From: JBBDNV01 sp040877415
GTDB taxonomy: Bacteria; Planctomycetota; Planctomycetia; Pirellulales; PALSA-1355
DNA length: 40,491 bases
Direction of reading: 5' to 3'
Assembly (NCBI GenBank): GCA_040877415.1
Contig: JBBDNV010000018.1
Span: 1-40,491 of the forward strand
Shown here: positions 31,516 to 40,152 of the stretch, piece by piece
Layout of the letters: each line of letters opens with the position of its first letter
Numbering within the stretch: position 1 is the first letter of the stretch
Translations under genes and position numbers: made by a program
Notes under the pieces: model-generated
What the model saw: only the letters and a program-made list of their open reading frames with translations
Database searches by the model: none
Told to the model about the DNA's origin: nothing

Positions 31516-32541
31516 CTAACTCGCGTTTCCAATCCAGGTTCTCAGCACGCTGGCGGCCGCTTGAGGATGCTGGCGGACCACGACGATCAATTCTTCGCGC
31601 AACGACTCCGACGGCGCGACGACGGGCTGTGAAAGCCGTCGAATATCGCTTGCCGCCGTTGCGCCAGTCGGCTCCGCGGAATCGTCATGTACCAGAACCA
31701 GCGATTCCGGAAAATCCATCGCGGTCGGTGCGCCGACCGCGGCCCCTCGCGGCGCCGAGCGGACCCTGGACCGCAGCATCAACAGCCCCACCAGGATGAG
31801 TCCGCCCATGCCCAGCGCCGGCCAATTCTGACCGAGCCACAAGAGGGCCCGGTCGTCGGCAGCCGGCTCGGTCGCCGGCGGACTGGGCGAGCGGAGCGTG
31901 CTGACGACCGTCACGGCCTCGGGTTTCAGCCCGCCCCAGGCGCTGGCGACGAACTCGCGAATGGCGGCGATGGTGGCTAGGTCGACCGCCCCTTCGTCGC
32001 TCGGCTCGATGGCGACCGAGGCGGTTACGGTTTTGGCTTGTTGAAATCCGCGGCTCGTCTCCTCCGCGATGTGTACGAAGGCGCTCTTGACGCCCTTCAT
32101 GCGACTGATCGCCAGTTGCAGGTCGCTTTGCAGGGCGACCTTGGATTGCGCCGCTTGCCGAGGTCCGTTGAGCATGAAACCGCCGGAGTTGACCGCCTTG
32201 CGCTGGAATTCGCCAAAATCTTCCGGCATCGCGCCCTCGTCCACGAGCGCCGCCATGTATTTCGATTGGCGGCCGCGCGGCACGCGCACGCGGGCACCGT
32301 CGATCTGGTAGTCGACGAGTCCGGCCTTGCCAAAGGCGCCTTCCATGTCGCGCAATTGGGTGGCGGAGAACGACTGTCCGCCCATCAGGTACGTGTCGGG
32401 GTCGGCGGCATGCTGGTTCGAGAGCCAGGCCACGCTGACGACGACAAACGCCAACGACGCGGCGGCCGTGATCCTTGCGCCGCGAGTCATCGATTTGACG
32501 AGCTCGCCGAACGGGGCGATGGCTTGGTTGAGGACATCCAT
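31516..32541 (-). CDS. fliF: Flagellar M-ring protein FliF, short form lacking the RBM3 region
   Basis: FliF builds the MS ring at the base of the flagellum. The product has the normal start MDVLNQAIAPFGELVKSMTR with the first membrane segment (about 24-40). Ring-building motifs RBM1 and RBM2 follow (RDMEGAFGKAGLVDYQIDGA; VNSGGFMLNGPRQAAQSKVA; ISRMKGVKSAFVHIAEETSR). Straight after RBM2 comes a Pro-rich linker and the second membrane segment (about 241-257), then the FliG-binding tail ELIVVVRQHPQAAASVLRTW. Total length is 341 against about 550 in most FliF. About 200 residues corresponding to RBM3 and the beta-collar are missing. ATG 32541 has GAGG upstream and is the first flagellar gene in transcription order. 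Confidence 0.9.
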   Translation of the reverse strand: MDVLNQAIAPFGELVKSMTRGARITAAASLAFVVVSVAWLSNQHAADPDTYLMGGQSFSATQLRDMEGAFGKAGLVDYQIDGARVRVPRGRQSKYMAALVDEGAMPEDFGEFQRKAVNSGGFMLNGPRQAAQSKVALQSDLQLAISRMKGVKSAFVHIAEETSRGFQQAKTVTASVAIEPSDEGAVDLATIAAIREFVASAWGGLKPEAVTVVSTLRSPSPPATEPAADDRALLWLGQNWPALGMGGLILVGLLMLRSRVRSAPRGAAVGAPTAMDFPESLVLVHDDSAEPTGATAASDIRRLSQPVVAPSESLREELIVVVRQHPQAAASVLRTWIGNAS

Positions 32542-32633
32542 CCCTGGAACCTCACGGCGCAGCGCGGATTGCCGTGCGCGCCCATGGACCGAGGGGAAAA
32601 CTTACAAGACGCGAAATACCAGCTTCATTCCCC

Positions 32634-32673
32634 GCGGCCAGAACGGCCGCGATTTGGCCCGCGCGTGCGCGGG
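32634..32673. other. Two adjacent GC hairpins upstream of fliF
   Basis: GCGGCC AGAAC GGCCGC (32634-32650) and CCCGCG CGTG CGCGGG (32658-32673) are perfect 6-base stems with short loops, lying in the 240-base gap between fliF and the hydrolase-like gene. No U-run follows on either strand. They could be a terminator of the hydrolase transcript or a leader structure of the flagellar transcript, or just GC-rich chance. Confidence 0.3.
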
Positions 32674-32781
32674 TGTGTCGAAAAGTGGCGGGGCTTGTAC
32701 TCGATACGCCCGCTTCGGTCAATGGGCGTTGGAGACTGCTGGCGGACGATGCTAGACCGCAAGCGAGACCGATGCGCGCAC

Positions 32782-33552
32782 TTACTTTCGCCGCGAGGGG
32801 TGACTCGGCTGATCACGGGCGGCAGGCTCGTCAGAGGCCACTTGCTCCATGATCCAGCGATCCATGTCCGCTAGCATATCGGCCGTCACCTCGTCGCCGC
32901 ACGGGTACAACCGCAGGTTGACCGAGATGCCGGCCGCGTGCAACAGCCGCAAGTGGTTGCAGACTTCACGCTCCGGATAGCCGCGGCTCCGGCGGCCGGC
33001 GGCCAAAAACAGTTTCAACCGGCGAGCCTGGTGCAATTGGGCCAGCGGCCGCAAAGTCGTCGGAAACGCTCCGCCGATCGACAAGGCACCGGCGAACCGT
33101 CGCGGCTCGGCAAGCGCGACGCGCAAGGCCATCGTCCCGCCGCACGCATAACCGGCCAGGTAAATCCGCCCCGGCGCGATGTTCAACCACCGCCGGGCCG
33201 CGGCCACGGCCGCCAGCACGCGCTCCAGGGCCAAAGCGATCTCGTCGGCGTCCTGCGACCAGTGGTAGCCGCCCGCTGTCCGCGACGCGCGCGTGCCGCG
33301 CGGCCCGACCGCCACGTAGTTTCGCAGGCTCACCAGCGGCATGACGCGCGTCACCTGCCGCTCGTCGTCGGCCGGACCGTGCAGCCAGACCACCAGCGGA
33401 TAGGCATAGTTGCGCTCGTAGTGCTGCGGCGTGAAAAGGCAATACGGATCGTCGAGATCGCCCGGCGGCGCGACGGCCGGCTCGGGCAAGTGCGGAGTGG
33501 AAATCAATGACAGGTGCACGTCGTCGTCGACCAGGTAATGAATGCGGTTCAT
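32782..33552 (-). CDS. Alpha/beta-hydrolase-fold protein with all catalytic-triad positions replaced
   Basis: The 256-residue product has the fold of phospholipase/carboxylesterase-type hydrolases: PLVVWLHGPADDERQVTRVM, GRIYLAGYACGGTMALRVAL, and RRLKLFLAAGRRSRGYPERE. The nucleophile elbow that should read GxSxG is GYACG (A136 in place of serine). The catalytic aspartate site (usually HGxxDxVVP) is AAGRRSRGYP, and the histidine site (usually GHE) is CGDEV. The protein is therefore predicted to be catalytically dead, perhaps a binding or scaffold protein. There is no signal peptide. Its ATG overlaps the stop of the preceding amidase remnant (ATGA), so the two were once translated together. Confidence 0.82.
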   Translation of the reverse strand: MNRIHYLVDDDVHLSLISTPHLPEPAVAPPGDLDDPYCLFTPQHYERNYAYPLVVWLHGPADDERQVTRVMPLVSLRNYVAVGPRGTRASRTAGGYHWSQDADEIALALERVLAAVAAARRWLNIAPGRIYLAGYACGGTMALRVALAEPRRFAGALSIGGAFPTTLRPLAQLHQARRLKLFLAAGRRSRGYPEREVCNHLRLLHAAGISVNLRLYPCGDEVTADMLADMDRWIMEQVASDEPAARDQPSHPSRRK

Positions 33553-33797
33553 TGCGTCGCTGATGGCGGGGTTGGTGAAATCGAATCAAACCCGAGCACT
33601 TGCTCCCACGGAAACAGCCGGCCGGGACACAACGTGGCCGTTACGTCCTGGTGCCGCAGCACGCGCCCGCGCGGAATGCCGTAGCGCTTGGCCAGTGTAT
33701 TCAACAGCGCGCGCACCGCCGCGACTTGTTTGGCCGTGGGCGGCGTGACGTCGAAATTGCCGATCAGGCAGATGCCAGAGAGGAACTGCCAGCACAC
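33549..33797 (-). pseudogene. C-terminal remnant of an N-acetylmuramoyl-L-alanine amidase (Amidase_2/PGRP) gene
   Basis: The frame carries the end of a zinc amidase of the Amidase_2/PGRP fold: GICLIGNFDVTPPTAKQVAA followed by LRHQDVTATLCPGRLFPWEQ, with the conserved His and Cys zinc ligands. The N-terminal two thirds, including the first zinc histidine and the substrate cleft, are missing. Upstream of about 33790 no frame continues the homology, and the DNA is unrelated low-complexity repeat-like sequence. A GTG at 33797 could start an 82-residue fragment. The stop overlaps the next gene's ATG by four bases. The remnant probably has no enzyme activity. Confidence 0.75.
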
Positions 33798-34100
33798 CGA
33801 TTAGCGCGTTAAGGAGCAGCATGGCGAGACTCGTTACGAACTTATACCGAACGCTTCGCCCGAACCCTCTCACTCGCCTCCGGCTACAAGTCGCCAGCTC
33901 CATGCTTGCAAACGAAAAAGAAGGTCACGAGCCGAGCCGGGGACTTTAACCCGGCCGTTTCAGGCTGTCAACCGCAGGGAGAAATTCGCGCCGCTAGCAA
34001 CCGCCGCCAGCACGTTGCGTGCCAGAATTCGAGTTTGTGCGCGACTGCTCGGATGTCATTGAACACGGTCATGTTCGATTCGCCGATGTGCGAAAGCAAC
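33798..34100. other. Gene-free interval with repeat-like DNA
   Basis: The 303 bases between the amidase stump and mdh contain no supported gene and no tRNA. 33800-33900 on the minus strand (TAGCCGGAGGCGAGTGAGAG, followed by more of the same style) looks like an interspersed repeat, but I see no second copy in this window. A short GCCGGG...CCCGGC palindrome lies at about 33937-33956. The remainder (33960-34100) is unremarkable. Confidence 0.4.
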
Positions 34101-35045
<945 letters not shown>

Positions 35046-35170
35046 CTCTGACTCTTCGACTCCGCGCGCCGCTCGGACGGTTCCCTCGCCTGTCAGGTGA
35101 GTATGCGGCTCGCGTGCTCGAAGTCAAGTGGGGCGGGCTGCCGCTGCCGGCTTGTCCAGAGAGTGCAGAA

Positions 35171-35198
35171 GCACGGGTGGGCAAGCCACCCGTGGCAC
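35171..35198. repeat. Second copy of the GTGCCACGGGTGG palindromic repeat
   Basis: The minus strand reads GTGCCACGGGTGGCTTGCCC, then ACCCGTGC. This is the same 28-base hairpin as at 8802-8829 with one change (C for T in the loop), in the opposite orientation. It lies upstream of mdh in the 227-base gap, which holds nothing else I can support. Confidence 0.8.
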
Positions 35199-35272
35199 CC
35201 GACAAAATAGCATGGATCGACTACTTACTATTGCGCAAAACCGCGCGAGAGCATCATGAAACGCTCAGCGAT

Positions 35273-36787
35273 TCACGGTCCGTTTGCCGTGCTTTCGCCC
35301 GAGTCGAGGTCCAAATTGTCGAGCGCGATGCGCGGCGGCAGCGAAGGTTCGTTTCCTTCGGCTTTCGCCAGTGCCTGCCGATCGCCGCGCCGCACCTGCC
35401 ACATCAGGGCCGCGCAAACAAGAACCGCCACCAGCAGGCCCACGATCAGGGTCGTGCTTGGCATCCCGAACTCGGGCGGCTTGAGCACTTGCACCGTTTT
35501 GGCGATCAACAGCGGCGCCAGTTGCCGGCGGTTCTTTTCGCCGGTCGGCGACCGGGGGTCCGCAGACTTCCGCGAGTCGAATGCCCACGATTTGAGGAAG
35601 TACCCGGTCACGCGCACGTTTTGGTGGATCGATTCTCCCAGCGGCATCTGAGGCGGGAGCTTTGCCACGTCGCAGACGATCGGATTGTTCTCTGAATCGG
35701 GCGTCACGATGTCCACTTCGTAATAGTGGTCGATGTCGAAACGCTCGCGAATATCCCGGTCGTCCACGCGAACTTCGACGGCGCGCAAGGCTTCGCCGGA
35801 GAGCACGAACAGCTTTCCTCGCTGCCCGGCGGGGTCGTTGAACAGGGGGACGACGTCGTCCGCGTTTTCCTCGGCGCGCGCCAAGGCGCGCTCGGCCGCC
35901 GCGTGCGCTTTGGGGCCCAGCTCGCGATTGCGGGCCAGCCGTTCCAGGAAGTCCCGCCGCTCGGCCAGTTCTTGGCGCCCGCTGCGCTCGATCTGGCCGT
36001 CGTCGGCGCGGCGCACGGCCGCCAGCAATTGGTAAAAGCATTCCCGTTCGTCGAGTGGCGAGCGGTCGCGAACGTCGTCGAACAATCCAACGTCCATCCT
36101 GAGACGGCCGAGCAGGGTTCTGGGATACCACGTCACGCGCGGAGCCACGAACAACAGGGATCGACTCGCGGCGCCGCGATCCTCGCTCCGGTCAGATTCC
36201 GCCGTCGGATCGTCGGACGCCGAAATCGCCAAAACCTTGACGAACATCCCCCGTGCGCCACCGTACTCTTCGATCGGCCGGTCCGTCTTCCACGCCGACG
36301 GGATCGACGAGGTGTAGAGCGTGACTTGCGCGCCCAAAAGCGTCGCGGCCTGGCAGCGATACAACGAGTCGAATTGAAACTTCTCGCGCAACTCGGGCCC
36401 AAGTTCCTCGCGCACCGCGTACCGCACCAGGCACGGCACCCAAAAAACGTCGCCGCGAAACTCGCCGGGACTCTCTTCGATCAATCCGATCTCGCGCGGC
36501 CGCTGGCTGAATTCCTCCATCGTCCGCGGCCCGAGGCGCCGCAACCGATAGATCAGCAAAAGCAGCTTCTCGCGCTCGAGAGGCTCAAGCGCCCGATCGT
36601 CCGCAAATTCCGAAAAAAACGACGCGCCGATCCCCAACGGCTCGAGCAAGTCGCGCGGGCTCGCCGGTTGGGGCGGCGGGTGCGTGGACCCGGGCGGCTC
36701 GTCGGCCCTCTCTTGAGCGAGCGCATTGCAATTGCAGGCCCAGAGGCCGACTAGCACCGCGCACGTTATGCTTGTGGCGTGTCTCAA
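35273..36787 (-). CDS. Exported, C-terminally anchored protein of unknown function (related to the next gene)
   Basis: I do not recognise a named family. From TTG 36787 the product is 504 residues: signal peptide MRHATSITCAVLVGLWACNC, then a helical and charged region, then a beta-rich module around NVRVTGYFLKSWAFDSRK, QLAPLLIAKTVQVLKPP, and one membrane segment (TTLIVGLLVAVLVCAALMWQ) near the C-terminus. The last module is shared with the neighbouring gene, so the two are paralogues or partners. The frame extends upstream to 37258, but that part overlaps the next gene and has no signal. The TTG start is uncertain. Together with its neighbour it may form an envelope complex (inference). Confidence 0.7.
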   Translation of the reverse strand: MRHATSITCAVLVGLWACNCNALAQERADEPPGSTHPPPQPASPRDLLEPLGIGASFFSEFADDRALEPLEREKLLLLIYRLRRLGPRTMEEFSQRPREIGLIEESPGEFRGDVFWVPCLVRYAVREELGPELREKFQFDSLYRCQAATLLGAQVTLYTSSIPSAWKTDRPIEEYGGARGMFVKVLAISASDDPTAESDRSEDRGAASRSLLFVAPRVTWYPRTLLGRLRMDVGLFDDVRDRSPLDERECFYQLLAAVRRADDGQIERSGRQELAERRDFLERLARNRELGPKAHAAAERALARAEENADDVVPLFNDPAGQRGKLFVLSGEALRAVEVRVDDRDIRERFDIDHYYEVDIVTPDSENNPIVCDVAKLPPQMPLGESIHQNVRVTGYFLKSWAFDSRKSADPRSPTGEKNRRQLAPLLIAKTVQVLKPPEFGMPSTTLIVGLLVAVLVCAALMWQVRRGDRQALAKAEGNEPSLPPRIALDNLDLDSGESTANGP

Positions 36788-36831
36788 CGCGCGTCCCCGA
36801 ATCGTTCCCAGATTCTGATCGTCTCGCGTCC

Positions 36832-37773
36832 TCAGCCCTCGTCGCGCTTGGTGTCGTCGCCCCGATTCGTCCGATCCACAAGTTCCCGCGACGCAAGCGC
36901 CGCCGCAACCTGCTCGCCGTCCGCCAAACGCCGAGACCTGGTCGCGCCGCGTCCGCGCGCCACGAGCCATCCCAAGGTCAAAACCGCCAGGAGGAGGGCA
37001 ACGACAAGGGTCCAAACCATCTGTTCGCCGAGCGGCGCTTCGGGCGGCGGCGCCGGCGGCGGCCGCCAGTCGATGGTGCGCGCCAGAATGAGCGGCGCTG
37101 TCGCGACGCCTCCTTGCGATCGATACGCCCAGCGCTTGAAGAAAAAGCCCGTGGCTGTCGACGAAGCCTCCAACGGTGTGCCGACCGGGAAACCCTCGGG
37201 AAGCTTTAGCGTGTAGACGACCACGAGCGCCGGCGAAACGCGCTCGGGTTGCAACCACAATTGATAGTATTGATTGATGCCAAAACTGTTTTTCGGCGCG
37301 GCCACCAGCTTGGCGCCGCGCACCACTCCCTGGATCGTCACCAGCCGTCCGCGATACTCGCTCGCCTGCTGGTCGAGCTGCGTAAAGCCGACGCGTCCCA
37401 CCGACGCTTTTTCCAATTCGCGCTCGTTGGTCCTGTCGAGGATTTCCAGCAGATGGAACCAGGCGTCCGACTCGGCGGTGCGAAATACCTCGTCGTCCTG
37501 GACCTCGCTCAAGTAATCGCGGCGCACGCCGGGAAACAGCGCGTCGCGATCACCCGGTGCGCGCGCACCTTGGGCATCGGCCGCCGTCCGATGGGCTTGC
37601 TGCTCGCCGTCGGCCGGTCCGATTCCGGCGAACCAACGTTCCTTACGCGGATCGCCGAATCGAAACACCAAGATCGCGACCAGAGCCGCCAGCGCCACGA
37701 GCACGAGCAAGCGGCGTTGGTCTTTGGCCCCCAGATAATTGGGCACGTTGCTGTGGCGGCGAAAATCGAGCAC
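36832..37773 (-). CDS. Membrane protein of unknown function with the same C-terminal module
   Basis: The 313-residue product starts with GTG 37773. It has an N-terminal membrane segment (RRLLVLVALAALVAILVFRF), a helical section, then a beta-rich part RLVTIQGVVRGAKLVAAPKN with ALVVVYTLKLPEGFPVGTPL, and TGFFFKRWAYRSQGGVATAP followed by LILARTIDWRPP. It closes with a membrane segment (MVWTLVVALLLAVLTLGWLV) and a charged tail. The GFFFKRWAY / PLILARTI pattern is matched by GYFLKSWAF / PLLIAKTV in the next gene. A 7-base-stem hairpin CGCACCC CGTC GGGTGCG lies just before the start at 37783-37800. The gene ends 45 bases before the next start. Confidence 0.7.
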   Translation of the reverse strand: MLDFRRHSNVPNYLGAKDQRRLLVLVALAALVAILVFRFGDPRKERWFAGIGPADGEQQAHRTAADAQGARAPGDRDALFPGVRRDYLSEVQDDEVFRTAESDAWFHLLEILDRTNERELEKASVGRVGFTQLDQQASEYRGRLVTIQGVVRGAKLVAAPKNSFGINQYYQLWLQPERVSPALVVVYTLKLPEGFPVGTPLEASSTATGFFFKRWAYRSQGGVATAPLILARTIDWRPPPAPPPEAPLGEQMVWTLVVALLLAVLTLGWLVARGRGATRSRRLADGEQVAAALASRELVDRTNRGDDTKRDEG

Positions 37774-37900
37774 GGCGAGGGGCGCACCCCGTCGGGTGCG
37801 TTCTGGAGTTGACAGCGCGCGAGGACATCTTGTTCCATTCTATCACAACGCCCGGTGTATCGAGAGCCGGCCAGACACTTGTGGTTTGTGCTATCGCGGC

Positions 37901-37930
37901 TTGACACTAACGGCGCAAGTCGCATAGGAT
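37901..37930 (+). promoter_or_regulatory. Putative sigma-70 promoter of rpmF-fab operon
   Basis: A perfect -35 TTGACA (37901-37906) is followed by an 18-base spacer and TAGGAT (37925-37930). The rpmF ATG is 90 bases downstream. The rest of the divergent gap 37774-38019 shows only the small hairpin at 37783-37800. Confidence 0.45.
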
Positions 37931-38019
37931 TGCTCGTTTGTCGCGTTGCGAACGTGCATGAAGGTGTTCCGATTGAGCTTGGGCTCGGCGAGTCGGCCCC
38001 GGCGGATGGGTGGAGTGTC

Positions 38020-38202
38020 ATGGCTGTCCCGAAACGCAAAAGTTCAAACGCCCGCAGCCGCAGTCGCCGGGCCCATCACGCGATCAAGCCCCGCCGGCTG
38101 GAGTACTGTCCCCAGTGCAGCACGGCCGTGCCGTCGCACCGGGTTTGCCCCAACTGCGGTCACTACATGGGCCGCACGGTCGTGGAATCGACCGAAGACT
38201 AA
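38020..38202 (+). CDS. rpmF: 50S ribosomal protein L32
   Basis: L32 is a small zinc ribbon protein of the large subunit. The 60-residue product opens MAVPKRKSSNARSRSRRAHH, the usual L32 start, and has two cysteine pairs (YCPQCSTAV, VCPNCGHYMG) for zinc. It is a typical head gene of fatty-acid operons, here with fabD, fabG and acpP following. The usual intervening plsX and fabH are not present between rpmF and fabD. A frame extending upstream to 37855 has no family support. Confidence 0.96.
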   Translation: MAVPKRKSSNARSRSRRAHHAIKPRRLEYCPQCSTAVPSHRVCPNCGHYMGRTVVESTED

Positions 38203-38348
38203 GGGCTCGAGCCCCACTCCGCGCCGCGTTTTGCGAGCCGTGGTCCGTGCCGGCATTCCCCGAACATGCACACGACCGCCACGGACAGGTGTGATGTCAA
38301 CCGCGCTTTTACCGCGCATCTCGCCGGTTTAGCGCGGGGAGCCTTCCA

Positions 38349-39257
38349 GTGAGCAAAATCGCGTTTCTTTTCCCCGGGCAAGGCGCTCAAACCGTCGGCA
38401 TGGGACGCCGGGCGGCCGAGACGCTGCCGGCCGCGCGCCGCTTGTACGACCGGGCCGCAGAAGTGCTGGGCTACGACCTGGCCAAGCTGTGCTTTGAAGG
38501 ACCCGCCGAAGAGCTCGACTCCACCATCATCAGCCAGCCCGCGCTGTTCGTCACCAGCCTGGCGGCGATCGAACAGTTGCGCGACACGGCGCCCGACGCG
38601 GTGCTGGCCTGCGAGGCCACGGCCGGGCTCAGCCTGGGCGAATACACGGCGCTGGTGTTTGCCGGCGCGATGGAGTTCGAAGACGGATTGCGGCTGGTGG
38701 CCGTGCGCGGCGAAGCCATGCAGGAAGCCGCCGACGCGACGCCCAGCGGAATGGTCAGCGTGCTGGGCCTGGAGCAGGCACAAGTCGAGCAGCTCTGTGC
38801 CCAGGCCCGGCAAGGCGAAACGCTCGTCATCGCCAACGTACTATGCCCCGGCAATATTGTCATTTCGGGCACGAACTCCGCCTGCGAGCGGGCGGCCGAA
38901 CTGGCCGCCGCGGCCGGCGCCATCAAAGCCGTGCCGCTGGCCGTGGCCGGCGCGTTTCATACGCCCATCATGAACCCGGCGGTCGAGCGGCTGCGCGAAA
39001 CGCTGGCCGAAACGCGCATCGGGCGGCCGTCGATTCCGGTCATCTCCAACGTCGACGCCAAAGTGCATTTCGACCCCGGCGAAATTCGCGAGCTGCTCGT
39101 GCGGCAGCTCGTCTCGTCGGTGCGCTGGGAAGAATCGATGCGCAACTTGATCGCCGACGGATACGACCAGTTCTACGAAGTCGGACCCGGCCGCGTGCTG
39201 CGCGGCCTGTTGAAACGGATCGAACGGCGGGTCTCCTGCCAAGGAGCGCTCGATTGA
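38349..39257 (+). CDS. fabD: Malonyl-CoA:ACP transacylase
   Basis: FabD loads malonyl groups onto acyl carrier protein. The 302-residue product opens with GTG (MSKIAFLFPGQGAQTVGMGR), the GQGAQ signature. Catalytic serine is S95 in TAGLSLGEYT, catalytic histidine is H204 in GAFHTPIM, and the conserved arginine lies in RLVAVRGEAMQ. Length is normal. The GTG at 38349 has GGGGAG about 9 bases before it. The gene is second in rpmF-fabD-fabG-acpP, separated from rpmF by 146 bases. Confidence 0.97.
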   Translation: MSKIAFLFPGQGAQTVGMGRRAAETLPAARRLYDRAAEVLGYDLAKLCFEGPAEELDSTIISQPALFVTSLAAIEQLRDTAPDAVLACEATAGLSLGEYTALVFAGAMEFEDGLRLVAVRGEAMQEAADATPSGMVSVLGLEQAQVEQLCAQARQGETLVIANVLCPGNIVISGTNSACERAAELAAAAGAIKAVPLAVAGAFHTPIMNPAVERLRETLAETRIGRPSIPVISNVDAKVHFDPGEIRELLVRQLVSSVRWEESMRNLIADGYDQFYEVGPGRVLRGLLKRIERRVSCQGALD

Positions 39258-39266
39258 CGGCACACT

Positions 39267-39332
39267 AGCCGAAGCGCAAGCGAGGGTTGCAGCGGAGACC
39301 CGCCGTGATTCCCCTCGCTTGCGCTTCGGGCT
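39267..39332. repeat. Palindromic repeat, GAAGCGCAAGCGAGGG family
   Basis: GAAGCGCAAGCGAGGG (39271-39286) and its perfect complement CCCTCGCTTGCGCTTC (39312-39327) form a 16-base stem around a 25-base loop, with AGCC/GGCT ends extending it. It lies between fabD and fabG. A stem this strong could reduce transcription into fabG, or be a mobile palindrome; the sequence cannot tell. Confidence 0.85.
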
Positions 39333-39373
39333 GGTGATTCGCCAACTCGCAACAACACGGCGGAGAGTAAACT

Positions 39374-40150
39374 ATGCCAAGATCAGAACAGCCCGCGGCG
39401 GCGTTTCAAGTGGATCTCCGCGGACAGTCGGCCATCGTCACCGGAGCGTCGCGCGGCATCGGGCGCGCCATCGCTCTGGCGCTGGCCCGAGCCAAGGCCA
39501 ACGTCGCCTGCATCGCTCGCAACGCGGACGCGCTGGCCGAAACTGCGTCGGCCATCGCCGCCGCCGGCGGCACCGCCTTAGTCTACACCTGCGACGTCGC
39601 CAACAGCGAAGCCGTACAGAAGGTCGTTGACGACGTCGTCGAGAAGTGGGGCCAGTTGCACATCGTCGTCAACAATGCCGGCATCACGCGCGACACGCTC
39701 ATCCCGCGCATGTCGGACGACGATTGGGACAGCGTCATCCAGACAAACCTGCGCGGGACGTTTCTCTTCACCCGCGCCGCCAGCCGGCCGATGATACAAG
39801 CCCGTTACGGGCGGATCATCAACATGGCCAGCGTATCGGGACTCTCCGGCAACCCGGGCCAGTCCAACTATTCGGCTTCGAAGGCAGGCATCATCGGAAT
39901 GACGCGCAGCGTGGCCCGAGAGCTGGCCAGCCGGAAAATCACGGTCAACGCCGTGGCCCCCGGATTCATCGAAACGGAAATGACCGAGGCCCTGGGTCCG
40001 GCCGTCTTGGAGGAGGTCAGAAAACGCGTCCCCGCCAGGCGGCTGGGTCAGGTCGGCGACATCGCCGGCGCCGTCCTCTTTTTGGCCAGCGATGCGGCGG
40101 CCTATGTGACCGGGCAAGTCCTGACGGTCGACGGCGGGCTGAGTGCCTAG
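39374..40150 (+). CDS. fabG: 3-oxoacyl-ACP reductase
   Basis: FabG reduces beta-ketoacyl-ACP with NADPH in fatty-acid elongation. The 258-residue product has the SDR motifs TGASRGIG (residues 23-30), NNAG (about 100), and the catalytic residues S153 (MASVSG), Y166 and K170 (SNYSASKAG). The end VTGQVLTVDGGLSA is typical of FabG. The ATG at 39374 gives a 14-residue N-terminal extension before the core (VDLRGQSAIVTGAS). It lies between fabD and acpP, consistent with a role in primary fatty-acid synthesis rather than a catabolic SDR. Confidence 0.96.
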   Translation: MPRSEQPAAAFQVDLRGQSAIVTGASRGIGRAIALALARAKANVACIARNADALAETASAIAAAGGTALVYTCDVANSEAVQKVVDDVVEKWGQLHIVVNNAGITRDTLIPRMSDDDWDSVIQTNLRGTFLFTRAASRPMIQARYGRIINMASVSGLSGNPGQSNYSASKAGIIGMTRSVARELASRKITVNAVAPGFIETEMTEALGPAVLEEVRKRVPARRLGQVGDIAGAVLFLASDAAAYVTGQVLTVDGGLSA

Positions 40151-40152
40151 CT

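Noticed and set aside
18940..32541. A virulence type III secretion system instead of a flagellar one
   Set aside because: flhF, flhG with the DQAxxLR motif, fliA, fliG and fliO are flagellar markers and all are present.
33906..34100. A small gene between the amidase stump and mdh
   Set aside because: Short frames there have no ribosome site and no recognisable features.
37855..38019. N-terminal extension of rpmF
   Set aside because: L32 is about 60 residues and begins MAVPKRK; the upstream frame covers the likely promoter.
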